Origin: Methylobacterium currus
GTDB lineage: Bacteria > Pseudomonadota > Alphaproteobacteria > Rhizobiales > Beijerinckiaceae
NCBI RefSeq assembly: GCF_003058325.1
Contig: NZ_CP028843.1
Coordinates: forward strand, 3,779,501 to 3,843,500
DNA: 64,000 nt
Direction of reading: 5' to 3'
Shown here in pieces: positions 1-11,210 of the stretch. A model generated the notes under the pieces. That model saw only the letters and a program-made list of their open reading frames with translations. It was not told the DNA's origin and did no database searches. The translations under genes were made by a program, and so were the position numbers. Numbering within the stretch: the stretch's first letter is position 1; the number at the start of each line of letters is the position of its first letter.

Positions 1-21
1 GCCATTGTTGATGTTTCCTTC

Positions 22-966
22 TCAGCCGGTCTGCCACTTGCGGTTCTGGAGGCCGAACCACGAGATCCCGATGGCGAAGATCAGGAACGGTACCATCGCG
101 GTGGCGATCGCCGCGCCCTCGCCGAGATTCCCCGAGAGGATACCGCGCTGGTAGGACAGGGTCGCCATCAGGTGGGTGGAGTTGACGGGGCCGCCGCGGG
201 TCATCGCCCAGATCAGCTGGAAGTCGGTGAAGGTGAACAGCACCGAGAAGGTCATCACCACGGCGATGATCGGGGTGAGCAGCGGCAGGGTGATGTGGCG
301 GAAATTCTGCCACGGCGTGGCGCCGTCGATCGTCGCCGCCTCGTAGAGCGAGGGCGACACGGTCTGGAGGCCGGCCAGCAGCGTGATGGCGATGAACGGC
401 ACGCCGCGCCAGATATTGGCGAAGGTCACGCAGATCCGCGCCATCGTCGGATCGCCCAGGAAGTCGATGTTGCGGTCGAGCAGGCCGAGATGGCGCAGCG
501 ACCACGAGATGATCGAGAACTGGCTGTCGAAGATCCACCAGAACGCCAGCGCCGAGAGCACCGTCGGCACGACGAAGGGGATCAGCACGATCGAGCGGAT
601 CAGCGCCTTGAACGGCAGCCGCTTGTTGAGGAGCAGCGCCAGGTAGAGGCCGATGCCGAACTTCGCCACCGAGGCGAAGCCCGTATAAAGCAGCGTGTTG
701 AACACCGAGAGCCAGAAGACGCTGTCGTCCCACAGCCACTCGTAGTTCTCGAGGCCGACGAAGTTGCCGCCGCGCCCGATCCGGGTGTCGGTGAGCGAGA
801 GCCAGATGCCCTTGCCGAGGGGATAGGCCAGGAACAGCAGCAGGATCGCGGCTGCCGGCAGCATGAACCAGAAGCCCAGCCAGCCGCGGCTGGTCCGCAG
901 CCGGCTCCAGGCCGAACCGGTCGTGGGCGCCGCCGCGGCGGGGCGGGCGAGGGCGATGTCGGCCAC
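22..966 (-). CDS. Sugar-type ABC transporter permease (MalF/UgpA class)
   Basis: Inner-membrane permease subunit of a carbohydrate-type ABC importer. The 314-residue protein has a first membrane helix at about residues 30-52, further hydrophobic helices, and the permease EAA loop at about residues 208-228 (YEAATIDGATPWQNF), which docks on the ATPase. I chose the GTG at 966 because a GGAGG ribosome site lies just upstream; the frame stays open much further but that part is low-complexity and overlaps an intergenic repeat. It follows the binding protein and ATPase genes on the same strand, so the three form one importer; a second permease would be expected beyond the left edge. The substrate cannot be read from the sequence. 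Confidence 0.9.
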   Translation of the reverse strand: MADIALARPAAAAPTTGSAWSRLRTSRGWLGFWFMLPAAAILLLFLAYPLGKGIWLSLTDTRIGRGGNFVGLENYEWLWDDSVFWLSVFNTLLYTGFASVAKFGIGLYLALLLNKRLPFKALIRSIVLIPFVVPTVLSALAFWWIFDSQFSIISWSLRHLGLLDRNIDFLGDPTMARICVTFANIWRGVPFIAITLLAGLQTVSPSLYEAATIDGATPWQNFRHITLPLLTPIIAVVMTFSVLFTFTDFQLIWAMTRGGPVNSTHLMATLSYQRGILSGNLGEGAAIATAMVPFLIFAIGISWFGLQNRKWQTG

Positions 967-1270
967 GGGGAGCCTCCTCCGGGTGTTTTGTTGTGTTGAG
1001 AGCCCATCCCGAGAGGGGAGGGCATTGTGCGGGGATGTCCCCTGATCCGACAAACTCACGCAGAGCCAAAGAAAGCGCGGGCTTCTCCTTTCCCGCCGTC
1101 GGGGAGAGGAGAAGCCGGAGCAAGGGCGAGGGGGTCTCGACGGGTGAGACTCCTCCGGAAGCACCCCCTCACCCTCGGCTGCCGCCTCGCTGCATCCCCT
1201 GACCGGGAGTGGGACCTTCGATCCCCAGGCCCTCTCCCCGCCCGCGGGGAGAGGGGGATGCACACGACCG
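967..1270. repeat. Gene-free spacer with GC-rich hairpin repeat
   Basis: About 300 bases between the permease and the binding-protein gene without a credible gene. It holds purine/pyrimidine-rich blocks and a clear hairpin at 1230-1255 with arms CCCTCTCCCCG and CGGGGAGAGGG. A related G/C block recurs at 38465-38485. These look like short intergenic repeats of the kind common in Rhizobiales. The hairpin may also slow transcription inside the importer operon, giving more binding protein than permease (inference). Confidence 0.5.
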
Positions 1271-2581
1271 TCAGGCCGACCGGAAGATCCGCTGCGCCTG
1301 CCTCTCGGCCGTCCGGATCGCGCTCTTCAGGTCCTCGCGGCCGGTGCAGTAGGAGGCGAACATGTCGACGACGACGAAGTCGGCAAGGACGGCGGCCACC
1401 TTCTCGCTCACCGGGGCGAGGCCGCCGGCGGCGAGCGTCCGGGTCGAGGCCTCGCCGAAGACCTTGTTCTTCGGGTCGGCGGTCCAGATCGGGTTGTTGG
1501 CGTAGGCCTTGAGCGGGTGGCAGAGATAGCCCTGCGACGCCTCGAGCCAGGCATTGTAGTTCTGGGCCTCGAGCGCGAAGGCCATGAAGGCCTTACAGGC
1601 GTTCGGCGCCTTGGTGTAGGTGTAGGCCAGGATCGGGAAGGCGAGCTGGAACTCGGTCGGCTTGCCGGACTTGCCGACCGGATAGGCGGCGTGATCCATG
1701 TCCGCCGCGATGTCCTTCTTCTCGTTCTTCGCCGCGGCGTAGATCGAGATGCCGTTGTTGGTGAGATAGAGGTCGCCCGACAGGAACGCCTTGTTGTTCG
1801 ACGAGTCGTTCCACGACACCGTACCGGGCACGAAGGTCTCGTAGAGCGCCTTGACGTATTCGAGCGCCTTGGCGGTCTCCGGCGAGTTGATGACGATCTT
1901 CTCGTTGGCGTCGACCAGGTAGGCGTCGTGCGACCACAGAGCCCAGTGGATCCACGAATTGGCGTCGCCGGTGGCGTGGCCGAGGGCGAAGCCGGCCGGC
2001 GTGTTGTTCTTCTTCATCGCCTTGCACAGCTCCAGGAAGCCGGCATGGTCGTCCGGGAACTTCGTGAACCCGGCCTTATTCATGGCCGAGATGCGATAGT
2101 TGAGGTAACCGCCGTTGAACGCCATCGGGATGGCGATCCACTTGCCCTTGACCTTGCCGTAAGCCTCGGCCGCGGGCAGCCAGCCGCCGTACTTCTTGCC
2201 GAGGTAGTCGGCGACGTCGCCGACCTCGATGCATTTCGACGGGAACAGGGCCGGGAAGGAGTAGAGGCCCCACACCATGTCCGGGCCCTGCCCGGTATTG
2301 GCCGCCACCGAGGCCTTGGGTTGGATGTCGTCGAACGATTCGCTGGTGACGCTCACCGGCACGCCGGTCGCCTTGGTGAAGGCGTCGACGAGGCGCATGA
2401 AGGCCTCGTCCTCGGAGGGGATGAAGCGCTTCCAGCGCAGCAGCTTCAGCGAGGCGCCCTGTTCGGGCTTCCACTGGTTCTCCTGCGCCCAGGCGCGGGC
2501 GAAGCCCTCCAGGCCGGCCGCGGAGGCGAGGCCGAGGGCGGCACCCCCCTTGAGGATTTGGCGACGATCGAAGGCTGACAT
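1271..2581 (-). CDS. ABC transporter substrate-binding protein, Tat-exported
   Basis: Periplasmic solute-binding protein (436 aa) of the sugar-type importer, family 1 of extracellular binding proteins. The N-terminus carries a twin-arginine motif RRQILKGG at residues 6-13, a hydrophobic stretch and a likely cleavage site after AWAQ near residue 32, so it should leave the cell folded via Tat. The body has the usual binding-protein size and the pattern of a two-lobed periplasmic receptor. It lies between the ATPase gene (upstream) and the permease gene (downstream). The ligand is not evident. Confidence 0.9.
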   Translation of the reverse strand: MSAFDRRQILKGGAALGLASAAGLEGFARAWAQENQWKPEQGASLKLLRWKRFIPSEDEAFMRLVDAFTKATGVPVSVTSESFDDIQPKASVAANTGQGPDMVWGLYSFPALFPSKCIEVGDVADYLGKKYGGWLPAAEAYGKVKGKWIAIPMAFNGGYLNYRISAMNKAGFTKFPDDHAGFLELCKAMKKNNTPAGFALGHATGDANSWIHWALWSHDAYLVDANEKIVINSPETAKALEYVKALYETFVPGTVSWNDSSNNKAFLSGDLYLTNNGISIYAAAKNEKKDIAADMDHAAYPVGKSGKPTEFQLAFPILAYTYTKAPNACKAFMAFALEAQNYNAWLEASQGYLCHPLKAYANNPIWTADPKNKVFGEASTRTLAAGGLAPVSEKVAAVLADFVVVDMFASYCTGREDLKSAIRTAERQAQRIFRSA

Positions 2582-2672
2582 CGTGGCGTCTCTCCCGGGA
2601 TGATCGTGTAATGTTGGTGAAGTGCGGCTGGCGGCGGGATGGCGTCCCGCTCCGCCGGCCGGTGTCGCGTCG

Positions 2673-3764
<1,092 letters not shown>

Positions 3765-4041
3765 CGGCTCCTCGTGGTCGTGTCTATTCAGTAGGGGGTC
3801 GCGCGCGACGCGCGAACCGGAACGGCAGCGCTGCCACAGGCAGACGACGAACACACGACAGGCGGGCCCTCAGTCGGGCGTCTGGCGCTCATCTGGGTTG
3901 TTTCCTCGACCCGTAAGAACGGGGCGGCCTGGCTTGCCGCCTCTCGTGTTGGCGGCCATCATCGGGCGCGCGGGGCGCAAGATCAAGCGCCCTCGCCATG
4001 CGTCCATCGTCGGATGCGCGGGAAACGACCGGGAGACGGGC

Positions 4042-4998
4042 TTGAAGTCCACAGACGTGCTGATCATGCGGCCGATGATGCCGCTGGTGACCGACAGCCT
4101 GGAGAGGCTCTTCACCCTCCATCGCGGCGACAAGGCCGAGGACAAGGAGCGCTTCCTGGACGAGGTCGGGCCCAAGATCCGCGGCATGGCGGCGAGCCAT
4201 GTCCACGTGAACGATGCGCTGCTCGACCGGCTGCCGAAGCTCGAGATCGTCGCCAATTTCGGCGTCGGCTACGACACGATCGACGCGGCGGCCTGCGGCC
4301 GGCGCGGCGTGATGGTGACGAATACGCCCGACGTGCTGACCGACGAGGTGGCGGACCTCGCCGTCGGCCTGCTGCTCGCCACCGTGCGGCAGATCCCGCA
4401 GGTCGACCGCTACCTGCGCCAGGGCAAGTGGCTGGAGAAGCCCTATCCGCTCACCGGCACCTTGCGCGGGCGCAAGGTCGGCATCCTGGGGCTCGGCCGC
4501 ATCGGCCGGGCGATCGCCCACCGCCTCGTCGCCTTCGGCCTGCCGATCGCCTATCATGGCCGAACCAGGCAGGCGGACGTCCCTTACGAATACTTCCCCT
4601 CGCTCCTCGAGATGGCGAAGGCCTGCGACGTGCTGATGGTGGTCGCACCCGGCGGCCCCGAGACGAAGAACATGATCGGCCGCGAGGTGCTGGAGGCCCT
4701 GGGTCCGGAGGGCGTGCTGATCAACGTCGCCCGCGGCACGCTGGTGGATGAAGACGCGCTGGCCGCGGCGCTCGCCGACGGCACGATCCAGAGTGCCGGC
4801 CTCGACGTGTTCGCCGAGGAGCCGAAGGTCCCCGCGGCCCTGATCGCGCAGGAGCATGCGGTCTTGCTGCCGCATGTCGGCTCCGCGTCGCACCACACGC
4901 GCAACGCAATGGGGCAGCTCGTCGTTGATAACCTGACCTCCTGGTTCCAGGGCAAGGGTCCGGTGACGCCCGTGGCCGAGACCCCCTGGAAGGCCTGA
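4042..4998 (+). CDS. D-2-hydroxyacid dehydrogenase (NAD(P)-dependent)
   Basis: Cytoplasmic oxidoreductase (318 aa) of the D-isomer 2-hydroxyacid dehydrogenase family, which includes glyoxylate/hydroxypyruvate reductases. The nucleotide-binding motif GLGRIG is at residues 150-155. The catalytic Arg lies in NVARGTLVDE (R231), Glu in DVFAEEP (E260), and His in LLPHVG (H278). I chose the TTG at 4042, preceded by GGGAGACGGG; an ATG at 4066 is an alternative with a weaker ribosome site. It is divergent from the importer. In a methylotroph a hydroxypyruvate reductase role would fit, but the substrate cannot be decided here. Confidence 0.88.
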   Translation: MKSTDVLIMRPMMPLVTDSLERLFTLHRGDKAEDKERFLDEVGPKIRGMAASHVHVNDALLDRLPKLEIVANFGVGYDTIDAAACGRRGVMVTNTPDVLTDEVADLAVGLLLATVRQIPQVDRYLRQGKWLEKPYPLTGTLRGRKVGILGLGRIGRAIAHRLVAFGLPIAYHGRTRQADVPYEYFPSLLEMAKACDVLMVVAPGGPETKNMIGREVLEALGPEGVLINVARGTLVDEDALAAALADGTIQSAGLDVFAEEPKVPAALIAQEHAVLLPHVGSASHHTRNAMGQLVVDNLTSWFQGKGPVTPVAETPWKA

Positions 4999-5016
4999 CC
5001 TTCGAGAGCCACGTCC

Positions 5017-5772
5017 ATGCGCCTGCGCCGTCTCCTGCCCGTCCTCGGTCTCCTCGCCTGGACGGGAGGCGCGGCGGCGCAGGAGGCGGGCACGGCCCGG
5101 GATACCGCCGGGCCGTGGGAGCTCGCCCTCGAGGGCAGCTTCCGCCGCTGCGGCCTGATGCTGGCCGCCGAGCCCGGCCCGGTCGGCCAGGCCCTGCGCT
5201 TCCCGGCCGGCTGCCGGCGGGCGCTCCCGGTGGTCAACGGGATCGCCGGCTGGCGCTTCGAGGGCGGCCTGATCCAGCTCCTCGACCGGGAGGGCCAGCC
5301 GGTGCTGGCCTTCGCGGGCCCGGACGGCGAGGGCATCCGCAGCGCGGAAAGCGGCAGCGGCGAGCGCTACAGCCTGGCTCAGGCCGGGGCACGACCCGCT
5401 GCCCCCGAGACGCCGCTTGTGACGCAGGCGGCGCTCTCGACCCTCCCGTCGGCGCGCGAGGCGTCACGCGACAGCTGGGCCGGCGCCCCCGCGACCGCGG
5501 CGGCGGTCACCGGCCTCTATACCCTCGACCGCTTCGTCGAGAAGGATGTCTGCCGGGTCATGCTGAGGGCCGACGCCGCCCAGGTGCAGGAGGGCTGCCG
5601 CGACCCGGGCCTCGCCCTGTTCGATCCCACCGCCTGGCACTACGAGGCCGGCCGCCTCACCCTGGTCGCGCGGCGCGGCCACAGCGTCGAGCTGATCCCG
5701 GTGGGGGAGGGGCGCTGGCGCCGCGACCCGGAGATCGGGACGACCTTCGTGCTGCGGCGGGTGGAGCCGTGA
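5017..5772 (+). CDS. AprI/Inh-type metalloprotease inhibitor, two domains
   Basis: Probable periplasmic or secreted protein of 251 residues with a Sec signal peptide (residues 1-22, ending AAAQ). Two regions, about 32-122 and 160-249, each look like the Inh beta-barrel domain that blocks serralysin-type zinc proteases: both hold a conserved Cys pair, a central W-x-F/Y-E-x-G strand and a basic C-terminal strand. Most family members have one domain, so this looks like an internal duplication. It starts 18 bases after the dehydrogenase gene and may be co-transcribed. No protease gene is near. Confidence 0.75.
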   Translation: MRLRRLLPVLGLLAWTGGAAAQEAGTARDTAGPWELALEGSFRRCGLMLAAEPGPVGQALRFPAGCRRALPVVNGIAGWRFEGGLIQLLDREGQPVLAFAGPDGEGIRSAESGSGERYSLAQAGARPAAPETPLVTQAALSTLPSAREASRDSWAGAPATAAAVTGLYTLDRFVEKDVCRVMLRADAAQVQEGCRDPGLALFDPTAWHYEAGRLTLVARRGHSVELIPVGEGRWRRDPEIGTTFVLRRVEP

Positions 5773-6241
5773 GGGGGAGGGCGGTTCCGGAATCCTCGAA
5801 TCCGGCTCCGGGCGACGCCGTCAGCGGATGGACGCCCTGGCTTCATCGCGGGTGGCGAGGGCATCCAGGACGGCTTCGGGGTGGCGGTGCGTGGTCGAGG
5901 TCACGACCGTAGCATCGGGCTTCGACTTGCCTGCTCCCGGTTCTCGGCTGTCGCTTCCTCCGACCTGAACCACAGCGCGAACCGACTCTGCGAGAGAGGG
6001 AGGGCGTGTCCCGCGGACCGGACGGGGATCGCGTCCCGTGCGACCGGGCCGTCGCTGCCGGCGTGATCGACGACGAGGCTGATCGTGCGGACGTCATGCT
6101 GCGATCCTGTCGACGGATCGCTTGCGGGATCCGGCCAGACGTCCCCGTGTCAGGGGGCAGCCGTCGCCGACCGGGTCCTTGCCAGGGCACGGCCTGCCGT
6201 CGGACAACCGGGGAGACCCGCGACAGCGACCGGATGATCCC
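5773..6241. other. Gene-free region with possible decayed minus-strand ORF
   Basis: About 470 bases without an intact gene. On the minus strand two short frames look protein-like and could be joined by one indel near 5920-5935: one containing ISLVVDHAGSDGPVARDAI and a second containing TVVTSTTHRHPEAVLDALA, ending at a TGA at 5821-5823. I cannot name the family and no convincing start codon is present. I therefore leave it as intergenic with a possible remnant. Confidence 0.35.
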
Positions 6242-7732
6242 ATGCAGGCCTACCGCACCCTCGAAGCCACCTTCGCCCGCATCAGCGCCCTCGAGGACGC
6301 CTCCGGCATCCTCGGCTGGGACGCCCAGACGCTGATGCCGGACGGGGCGGCCGAGGGGCGGGGCGACCAGATCGCGGTGCTGCGCGGCCTCGCCCACGAC
6401 CTCCTGACCGATCCCGGCACCGCCGACCGGCTCGCGGCGGCCGCCGACGAGGACGGCGTCGACGACTGGCAGCAGGCGAACCTCGCCGAGATGCGCCGGG
6501 CCTACACCCACGCCGCGGCGGTGCCGCGCGACCTCGTCGAGGCGAATTCACGGGCGGTGTCCCGGGCGGAGATGACCTGGCGCGAGGCCCGCCGCACCAG
6601 CGATTTCGCGCTGCTGCGGCCCGACCTCGCCGAAGTCCTGCGGCTCCAGCGCGAGATCGGCCGGGCGAAGGGCGAGGCGTTGGGTCTCTCCCCCTACGAC
6701 GCCCTTCTCGACAGCTACGATCCGGGCCTGCGCCAGGCGGCGATCGACCCCCTCTTCGCGGTGCTGGAGGCCGAGCTGCCGGGCCTGATCGCCGAGGCGC
6801 GGGCGCGCCAGGCGGCGGGGGGCCCGGCCCCGGTGCCGGAGGGGCCGTTCCCGGTCGAGACCCAGCGCCAGGTCGGCCTCGCCCTGATGCGGGCGGCGGG
6901 GTTCGACTTCACCAGGGGCCGGCTCGACGTCAGCCTGCACCCGTTCTGCGGCGGCGCCACCGACGACGTGCGCATCACCACCCGGTACGACGAGGCCGAT
7001 TTCGCCCGCGCCCTGATGGGCGTGCTGCACGAGACCGGCCACGCCCTCTACGAGCAGGGCCGCCCCGCCGCCTGGCGCCGCCAGCCGGTCGGCGCCGCCC
7101 GCGGCATGAGCCTGCACGAGAGCCAGTCGCTCACCCTGGAGATGCAGGCCGGCCGCAGCCGCGAGTTCGTCGCCTATCTGGCGCCCTTGGTACGGGAGGC
7201 CTTCGGCGGCACCGGCCCGGCCTGGGAGGCCGATTCCCTCTACCGGAACTACACCCGGGTCGCACCGGGCTTCATCCGGGTCGATGCCGACGAATGCACC
7301 TATCCGGCCCATATCCTGCTGCGCACCCGGCTGGAACGGGCGCTGATCGCCGGGGAGATGGAGATCGGCGACCTGCCGGGCGCCTTCAACGAGGGGATGC
7401 ACCGGCTCCTCGGGCTCACCGTGCCGGACGATGCCCAGGGCTGCCTGCAGGATATCCACTGGCCCGGCGGCGCCTGGGGCTACTTCCCGACCTACACGCT
7501 CGGCGCGATGATGGCGGCCCAGCTCTTCGACGCCGCCTGCCGGGCCGAGCCGGACCTGCGCCCCGGCCTGGCGCGGGGCGATTTCGCGCCGCTGGTCGGC
7601 TGGCTGCGGGCGAACGTGCATGGCAAGGGCAGCGCGCTCGGGACGCAGGAGATCCTCACGGCGGCGACCGGGCGGCCGCTCTCGGCCGAGATCTTCCTCG
7701 GCCATCTGCGCCGGCGTTACCTGGAGGCGTGA
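6242..7732 (+). CDS. M32 family metallocarboxypeptidase
   Basis: Cytoplasmic zinc carboxypeptidase (496 aa) of the Taq/thermostable carboxypeptidase family, which removes C-terminal residues from peptides. The zinc motif HETGH is at residues 263-267, the family HPF motif at 233-235 in SLHPFCGGATDDVR, and a HESQS block near residue 291 supplies the third ligand region. Length matches the family (about 490-500). The ATG at 6242 begins where similarity-like sequence starts (AYRTLEATFARISALEDA); the upstream frame is open but low-complexity. Confidence 0.93.
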   Translation: MQAYRTLEATFARISALEDASGILGWDAQTLMPDGAAEGRGDQIAVLRGLAHDLLTDPGTADRLAAAADEDGVDDWQQANLAEMRRAYTHAAAVPRDLVEANSRAVSRAEMTWREARRTSDFALLRPDLAEVLRLQREIGRAKGEALGLSPYDALLDSYDPGLRQAAIDPLFAVLEAELPGLIAEARARQAAGGPAPVPEGPFPVETQRQVGLALMRAAGFDFTRGRLDVSLHPFCGGATDDVRITTRYDEADFARALMGVLHETGHALYEQGRPAAWRRQPVGAARGMSLHESQSLTLEMQAGRSREFVAYLAPLVREAFGGTGPAWEADSLYRNYTRVAPGFIRVDADECTYPAHILLRTRLERALIAGEMEIGDLPGAFNEGMHRLLGLTVPDDAQGCLQDIHWPGGAWGYFPTYTLGAMMAAQLFDAACRAEPDLRPGLARGDFAPLVGWLRANVHGKGSALGTQEILTAATGRPLSAEIFLGHLRRRYLEA

Positions 7733-7947
7733 CCGGCCCCGCCCGTCGCCGATCGGCCTGCCTCCGTGGGTCTTGGCCCATGGAGCGGAGTCGCGCGATG
7801 AATCATCGCGCATTCGGCCGATTCAAGGCTGGATGTCATCTCATGATCATAAAGACACGACGAGGATAGTTGGGCGGTTAAATCTAAGGCTGCGTCAGCT
7901 TCCGTCGTCCTATGGATGCATCGTCAGATCGCCTGTTGGTGCATCCC

Positions 7948-8998
7948 ATGCCCTTCACCCTGGGCAAGAAGCTCGGCCTCGTCGTCGGGTTGCCGATCCT
8001 GGTCGCCGCCGGCATCGCCGCCTTCGCGATCTCCCTCTCGCAGAACGAGCAGGGCCGCGCGGGCGCCGTCGAGGCGGCCTGGGAGGCAGCGCTCCGCACG
8101 CGCATCCTCGCGCAGGGCATCGAGCACGTGGTGGTGACGGTGCAGGCCCTGGGGGCGGCCGAGGACGCCGCCGAGGCCAGGCAGCGGTTCCGGGGCCTTG
8201 CGGGCGGCGCTCGACGCTGTGGAGGCCGAGCGCCCGGCCTTCTTCGCCGCGCTCGCGCCCTCTCTCGACGAGGGCGAGGCGCGGACGCTCTCGCTGACCC
8301 TTCGGGAATTCCTCGCCTACCAGCGCGACACGGCGGAGCTCGGCCGGACGCTGTCGCCGAAGGCGGCGCAGATCCAGGCCGCCGACCCGGCGACGATCGC
8401 GAGCCGCCAGCGGATGGTGGCCCGGATCCTCGAACTCGGCGACGCGGTGCTCGCGCGGCTCCAGGAGCGGCGCGGGAGCGTGGCCCGTGCGCGGCGCCGG
8501 GAGGCGGCCCTGGTCGCGGTGCCGGCCCTCGGCCTCGTCGTCGCCGTTGCGGGTGCGGTCCGGGTAAGCCTGACGCAGGTGCAGCACCCGCTCCAGGCCT
8601 TGCGCCGCACGATGCAGTCCCTCACCGCAGGCGATCTCGCGGTCGCGGTGCCGAGCAGACCAACCTCCTGGCGCTGAACGCCGCGACCGAGGCGGCCCGG
8701 GCCGGGACGGCGGGACGCGGCTTCGCGGTGGTGGCCGCCGAGGTCAAGGCGCTCGCCGGCCAGACGGCGGTGGCGACCGACCGGATCGCCGCCCGGATCG
8801 CCGCGATCCAGGGCGCGACCCGACACACCGCCGAGGAGATCGGCGCGATCATCGACGCGGTGGCGGAGACGAACCGCCTCGCTGGCGAGCGCCGCGCAAT
8901 CGGATCAGGTCCGGGCCGTGGCCGGACTCCTGGCGCAGAACTCGGCCCTGCTGGCCGAATCGGTGACGGCGTTCCTCGGCGAGGTGCGGGCGGCGTGA
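7948..8998 (+). pseudogene. Methyl-accepting chemotaxis protein, disrupted
   Basis: Remnant of a membrane chemoreceptor. It starts [20 protein letters not shown] with a membrane helix, followed by a helical sensor region. An extra base near 8196 shifts the frame. A second membrane helix near 8510-8575 leads into a HAMP segment (about 8590-8650). The text then jumps directly to [18 protein letters not shown] of the signalling tip near 8655: the intervening part of the signalling domain is missing and the frame changes. A third frame change near 8880 precedes the normal-looking C-terminus, ending at TGA 8996-8998. Three lesions make a functional product very unlikely. No che genes are adjacent. 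Confidence 0.85.
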
Positions 8999-9020
8999 GG
9001 ACTGGCCCGTCATACCTACG

Positions 9021-9052
9021 CACCTTCGCATCGACGTGTCGATGCGAAGGTG
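9021..9052. terminator. Perfect hairpin between convergent genes
   Basis: Perfect inverted repeat: CACCTTCGCATCGA, loop CGTG, TCGATGCGAAGGTG. It sits between the chemoreceptor remnant (plus) and the glycosyltransferase gene (minus), a position expected for a bidirectional terminator. There is no U-run on either side, so it may instead be a dispersed palindromic repeat. Confidence 0.55.
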
Positions 9053-9095
9053 TCCGGCGCATCAGCGCCGGCGCCCGTTCGAAGGCGCGGCGGTA

Positions 9096-10427
9096 TCAGT
9101 TCCCCCTTGAGCCGCCGATGGCCTCGCAGGCCTGCGCGACGCCGTTCTCCGACCGCACCAGCATCTGCACCTCGCGGCAGGCCCTCGCCACCCTGCCTGA
9201 GCCCAGCAGGCCGTCGATCACCCGCCGCGCCCGCCGTGCGGTGAAGCGCCAGCGCCAAAGCGAGGCGCCGACTCCGAGACGCGCCACCCGCTGGGCCTCG
9301 TCGGCATGATCGAAGGCCACCGGGACGATCAGCTGCGGGCAGCCCGCCGCCAGGGCCTGCGCCACGGTGCCGACCCCGCCATGATGGATCAGCGCCGCGC
9401 AGGACGGCAGCAGCCGGCTCAGCGGCGCGTAGGCGGCGTGACACAGGCCGGGCGGCAGGTCGCGCGGGATCTCGTCGGCCCGGCCGGAAAGCAGGATCCC
9501 GCGTCGCCCCGACAGCCGGCACAGCGCGACCGCGGTGGCGAAGAACGGCTGGGCGCCGGCCATCGCCGAGCCATAGGTGAAGACGAGAGGCGCCGGCCCG
9601 GCCTGCAGGAAGGCCCCGAGGTCGGGCGCCAGGCCGGCGTCGTCGCCGTAGGTGTCGGCCAGAGGGAAGCCGATCTGGGTGATCTGCGCCGGCCAGTCGG
9701 CCTGTGGCGGAGCATACCAGTCCGGCACCGCGAGCAGGACCTGTTCGGGGCTATGCCACCAATGCCGCAGGCGCTTGACCGGGGCGAGGCCGAGCCCGGC
9801 CCGGAAGGCGTTGAGCGGCGGCAGGGCGGCCGGATCGAGGACGAACCGGTCCGCGCCGCGGCCGAGATCGTGGCGCAGGCGGGCCGGCACGAGACGGGGC
9901 AGGGGCAGGCCCGGCAGCCGTGGCGGTGCGAAGCGGCTCTCGACCAGCATCGGCATCATGTGGAGGGTCGTCAGCGACAGGCCGAGGCGCTCCTGCGCCA
10001 CCCGCGCCCCGAGCGCCAGGGTGGAGGCGACCACCCGGTCGAGGCCGGGCCGCGCCTCGGCTTCGAGCCAGCGATAGGTCGGCTCGACCGCCTCCACGAC
10101 CGCTTCCAGCATCGCCCGGGCGCCGCGGACCGGGTGCCACAGGTCCGGCTGGCTCATCGCCCGGGCAAAATCGGCCTCGGTGCCGATGGGATGGAAGGAG
10201 AGACCTGCGCGGGCGGCGAGCGGCCGGAAATGCGCGGGCGCCGCGATCCGTACCGGGTGATTCCGCGCCTGCAGCGCCGCGCCCAGGGCGATGACCGGCA
10301 GCACGTCCCCGTGGGTGCCCAGAGCCGCGAGGAACACGCGCGGCGTCCTGTCATGCGAGGGAGCCGTCCCGCCATCGGCCGTTCGGCGAGACGGCACGAG
10401 CCACTCCTGTCTCTCGACGATGGTCAT
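9096..10427 (-). CDS. GT1-family glycosyltransferase (UDP-sugar, GT-B fold)
   Basis: Protein of 443 residues resembling glycosyltransferases of the UDP-glucuronosyl/rhamnosyl group that act on small lipophilic acceptors. The N-terminal domain begins with [19 protein letters not shown] (about residues 30-48), the typical acceptor-domain strand and loop. The donor site has HHGGVGT at residues 348-354 followed by [17 protein letters not shown], the classic GT-B sugar-nucleotide signature. Product could be a carotenoid, sterol/hopanoid or macrolide-like glycoside; the sequence does not decide. It stands alone, with a long AT-containing leader upstream. Confidence 0.88.
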   Translation of the reverse strand: MTIVERQEWLVPSRRTADGGTAPSHDRTPRVFLAALGTHGDVLPVIALGAALQARNHPVRIAAPAHFRPLAARAGLSFHPIGTEADFARAMSQPDLWHPVRGARAMLEAVVEAVEPTYRWLEAEARPGLDRVVASTLALGARVAQERLGLSLTTLHMMPMLVESRFAPPRLPGLPLPRLVPARLRHDLGRGADRFVLDPAALPPLNAFRAGLGLAPVKRLRHWWHSPEQVLLAVPDWYAPPQADWPAQITQIGFPLADTYGDDAGLAPDLGAFLQAGPAPLVFTYGSAMAGAQPFFATAVALCRLSGRRGILLSGRADEIPRDLPPGLCHAAYAPLSRLLPSCAALIHHGGVGTVAQALAAGCPQLIVPVAFDHADEAQRVARLGVGASLWRWRFTARRARRVIDGLLGSGRVARACREVQMLVRSENGVAQACEAIGGSRGN

Positions 10428-11210
10428 CCGCTCCTGCGCCTCGATGCTGCGCCTGACGGTCCGTGGTTCTCTGCGACGTTCGGCGCGTGAGAGGCCGAGC
10501 GACGATCAGATATTTCTATTCAGAGATAAGGTGCAGCATAAATTTTCGGCATCTTGCCAGAATACATGAGATAACACGAAAAATATTATTGAATGTTGGG
10601 TTTGTATATAAAGAAAGATATCGCCGGTACAATTTCATGCACATGGTGGCAGATGCAGTGATGCGAGCGCCCGGTCGGCGGGCGCAGGGCTTGCTGCTGC
10701 AGCGTCGCCGGTGAGGAGGCGGCAGGGCTGTCGGGATCGGCTCGCCGCAGGGCGGTTCGGGGCGAGGGCGAGATCCGCGCCCTGTCCATCCTCCGGACGG
10801 GCCTGTGCGAACGGGACAGGACGGCGTCCGCGTCGGCCTGGTCGGCGGGGAGGTCCCTGGACAATCCGGTCGGAGCCGTGCGTCGCAACGCCGATGCGGC
10901 CGGTCGTCGAGGGCTGCGGAGGATCGCTCGCGCGGTCGGGTTCGGCCGCGGCCTTAGGCGACCGGCGCTGAACGGTGACGGGTTCGGTGGCAAGGGCCCT
11001 GGGCGCCGGCACCTCGTGCCGCAGGCCGGGCGGCGTCGATGCCATCCTCCGGCCGCGACCCTGCGTCGATCGCCTCGATCCGGTATCGGGGTCGCCATGC
11101 GCATGAGGCGATGCGCGTGCCGGGTGGCCCGGCTGCGCGGTCCGGGCCTGTCCCGGCTTCGTCACGCCGTCCGGAGCGGTGACGGCGGGAGCTTTGGAGC
11201 GGGCAGGCCC
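10428..11210. other. Gene-free region with AT-rich patch
   Basis: About 780 bases between two minus-strand genes. Bases about 10500-10640 are unusually AT-rich for this genome and probably hold the promoter of the glycosyltransferase gene. The rest (10640-11210) is GC-rich, with open frames on both strands but Arg/Pro-rich translations that look random. I see no RNA gene or repeat. Confidence 0.5.
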
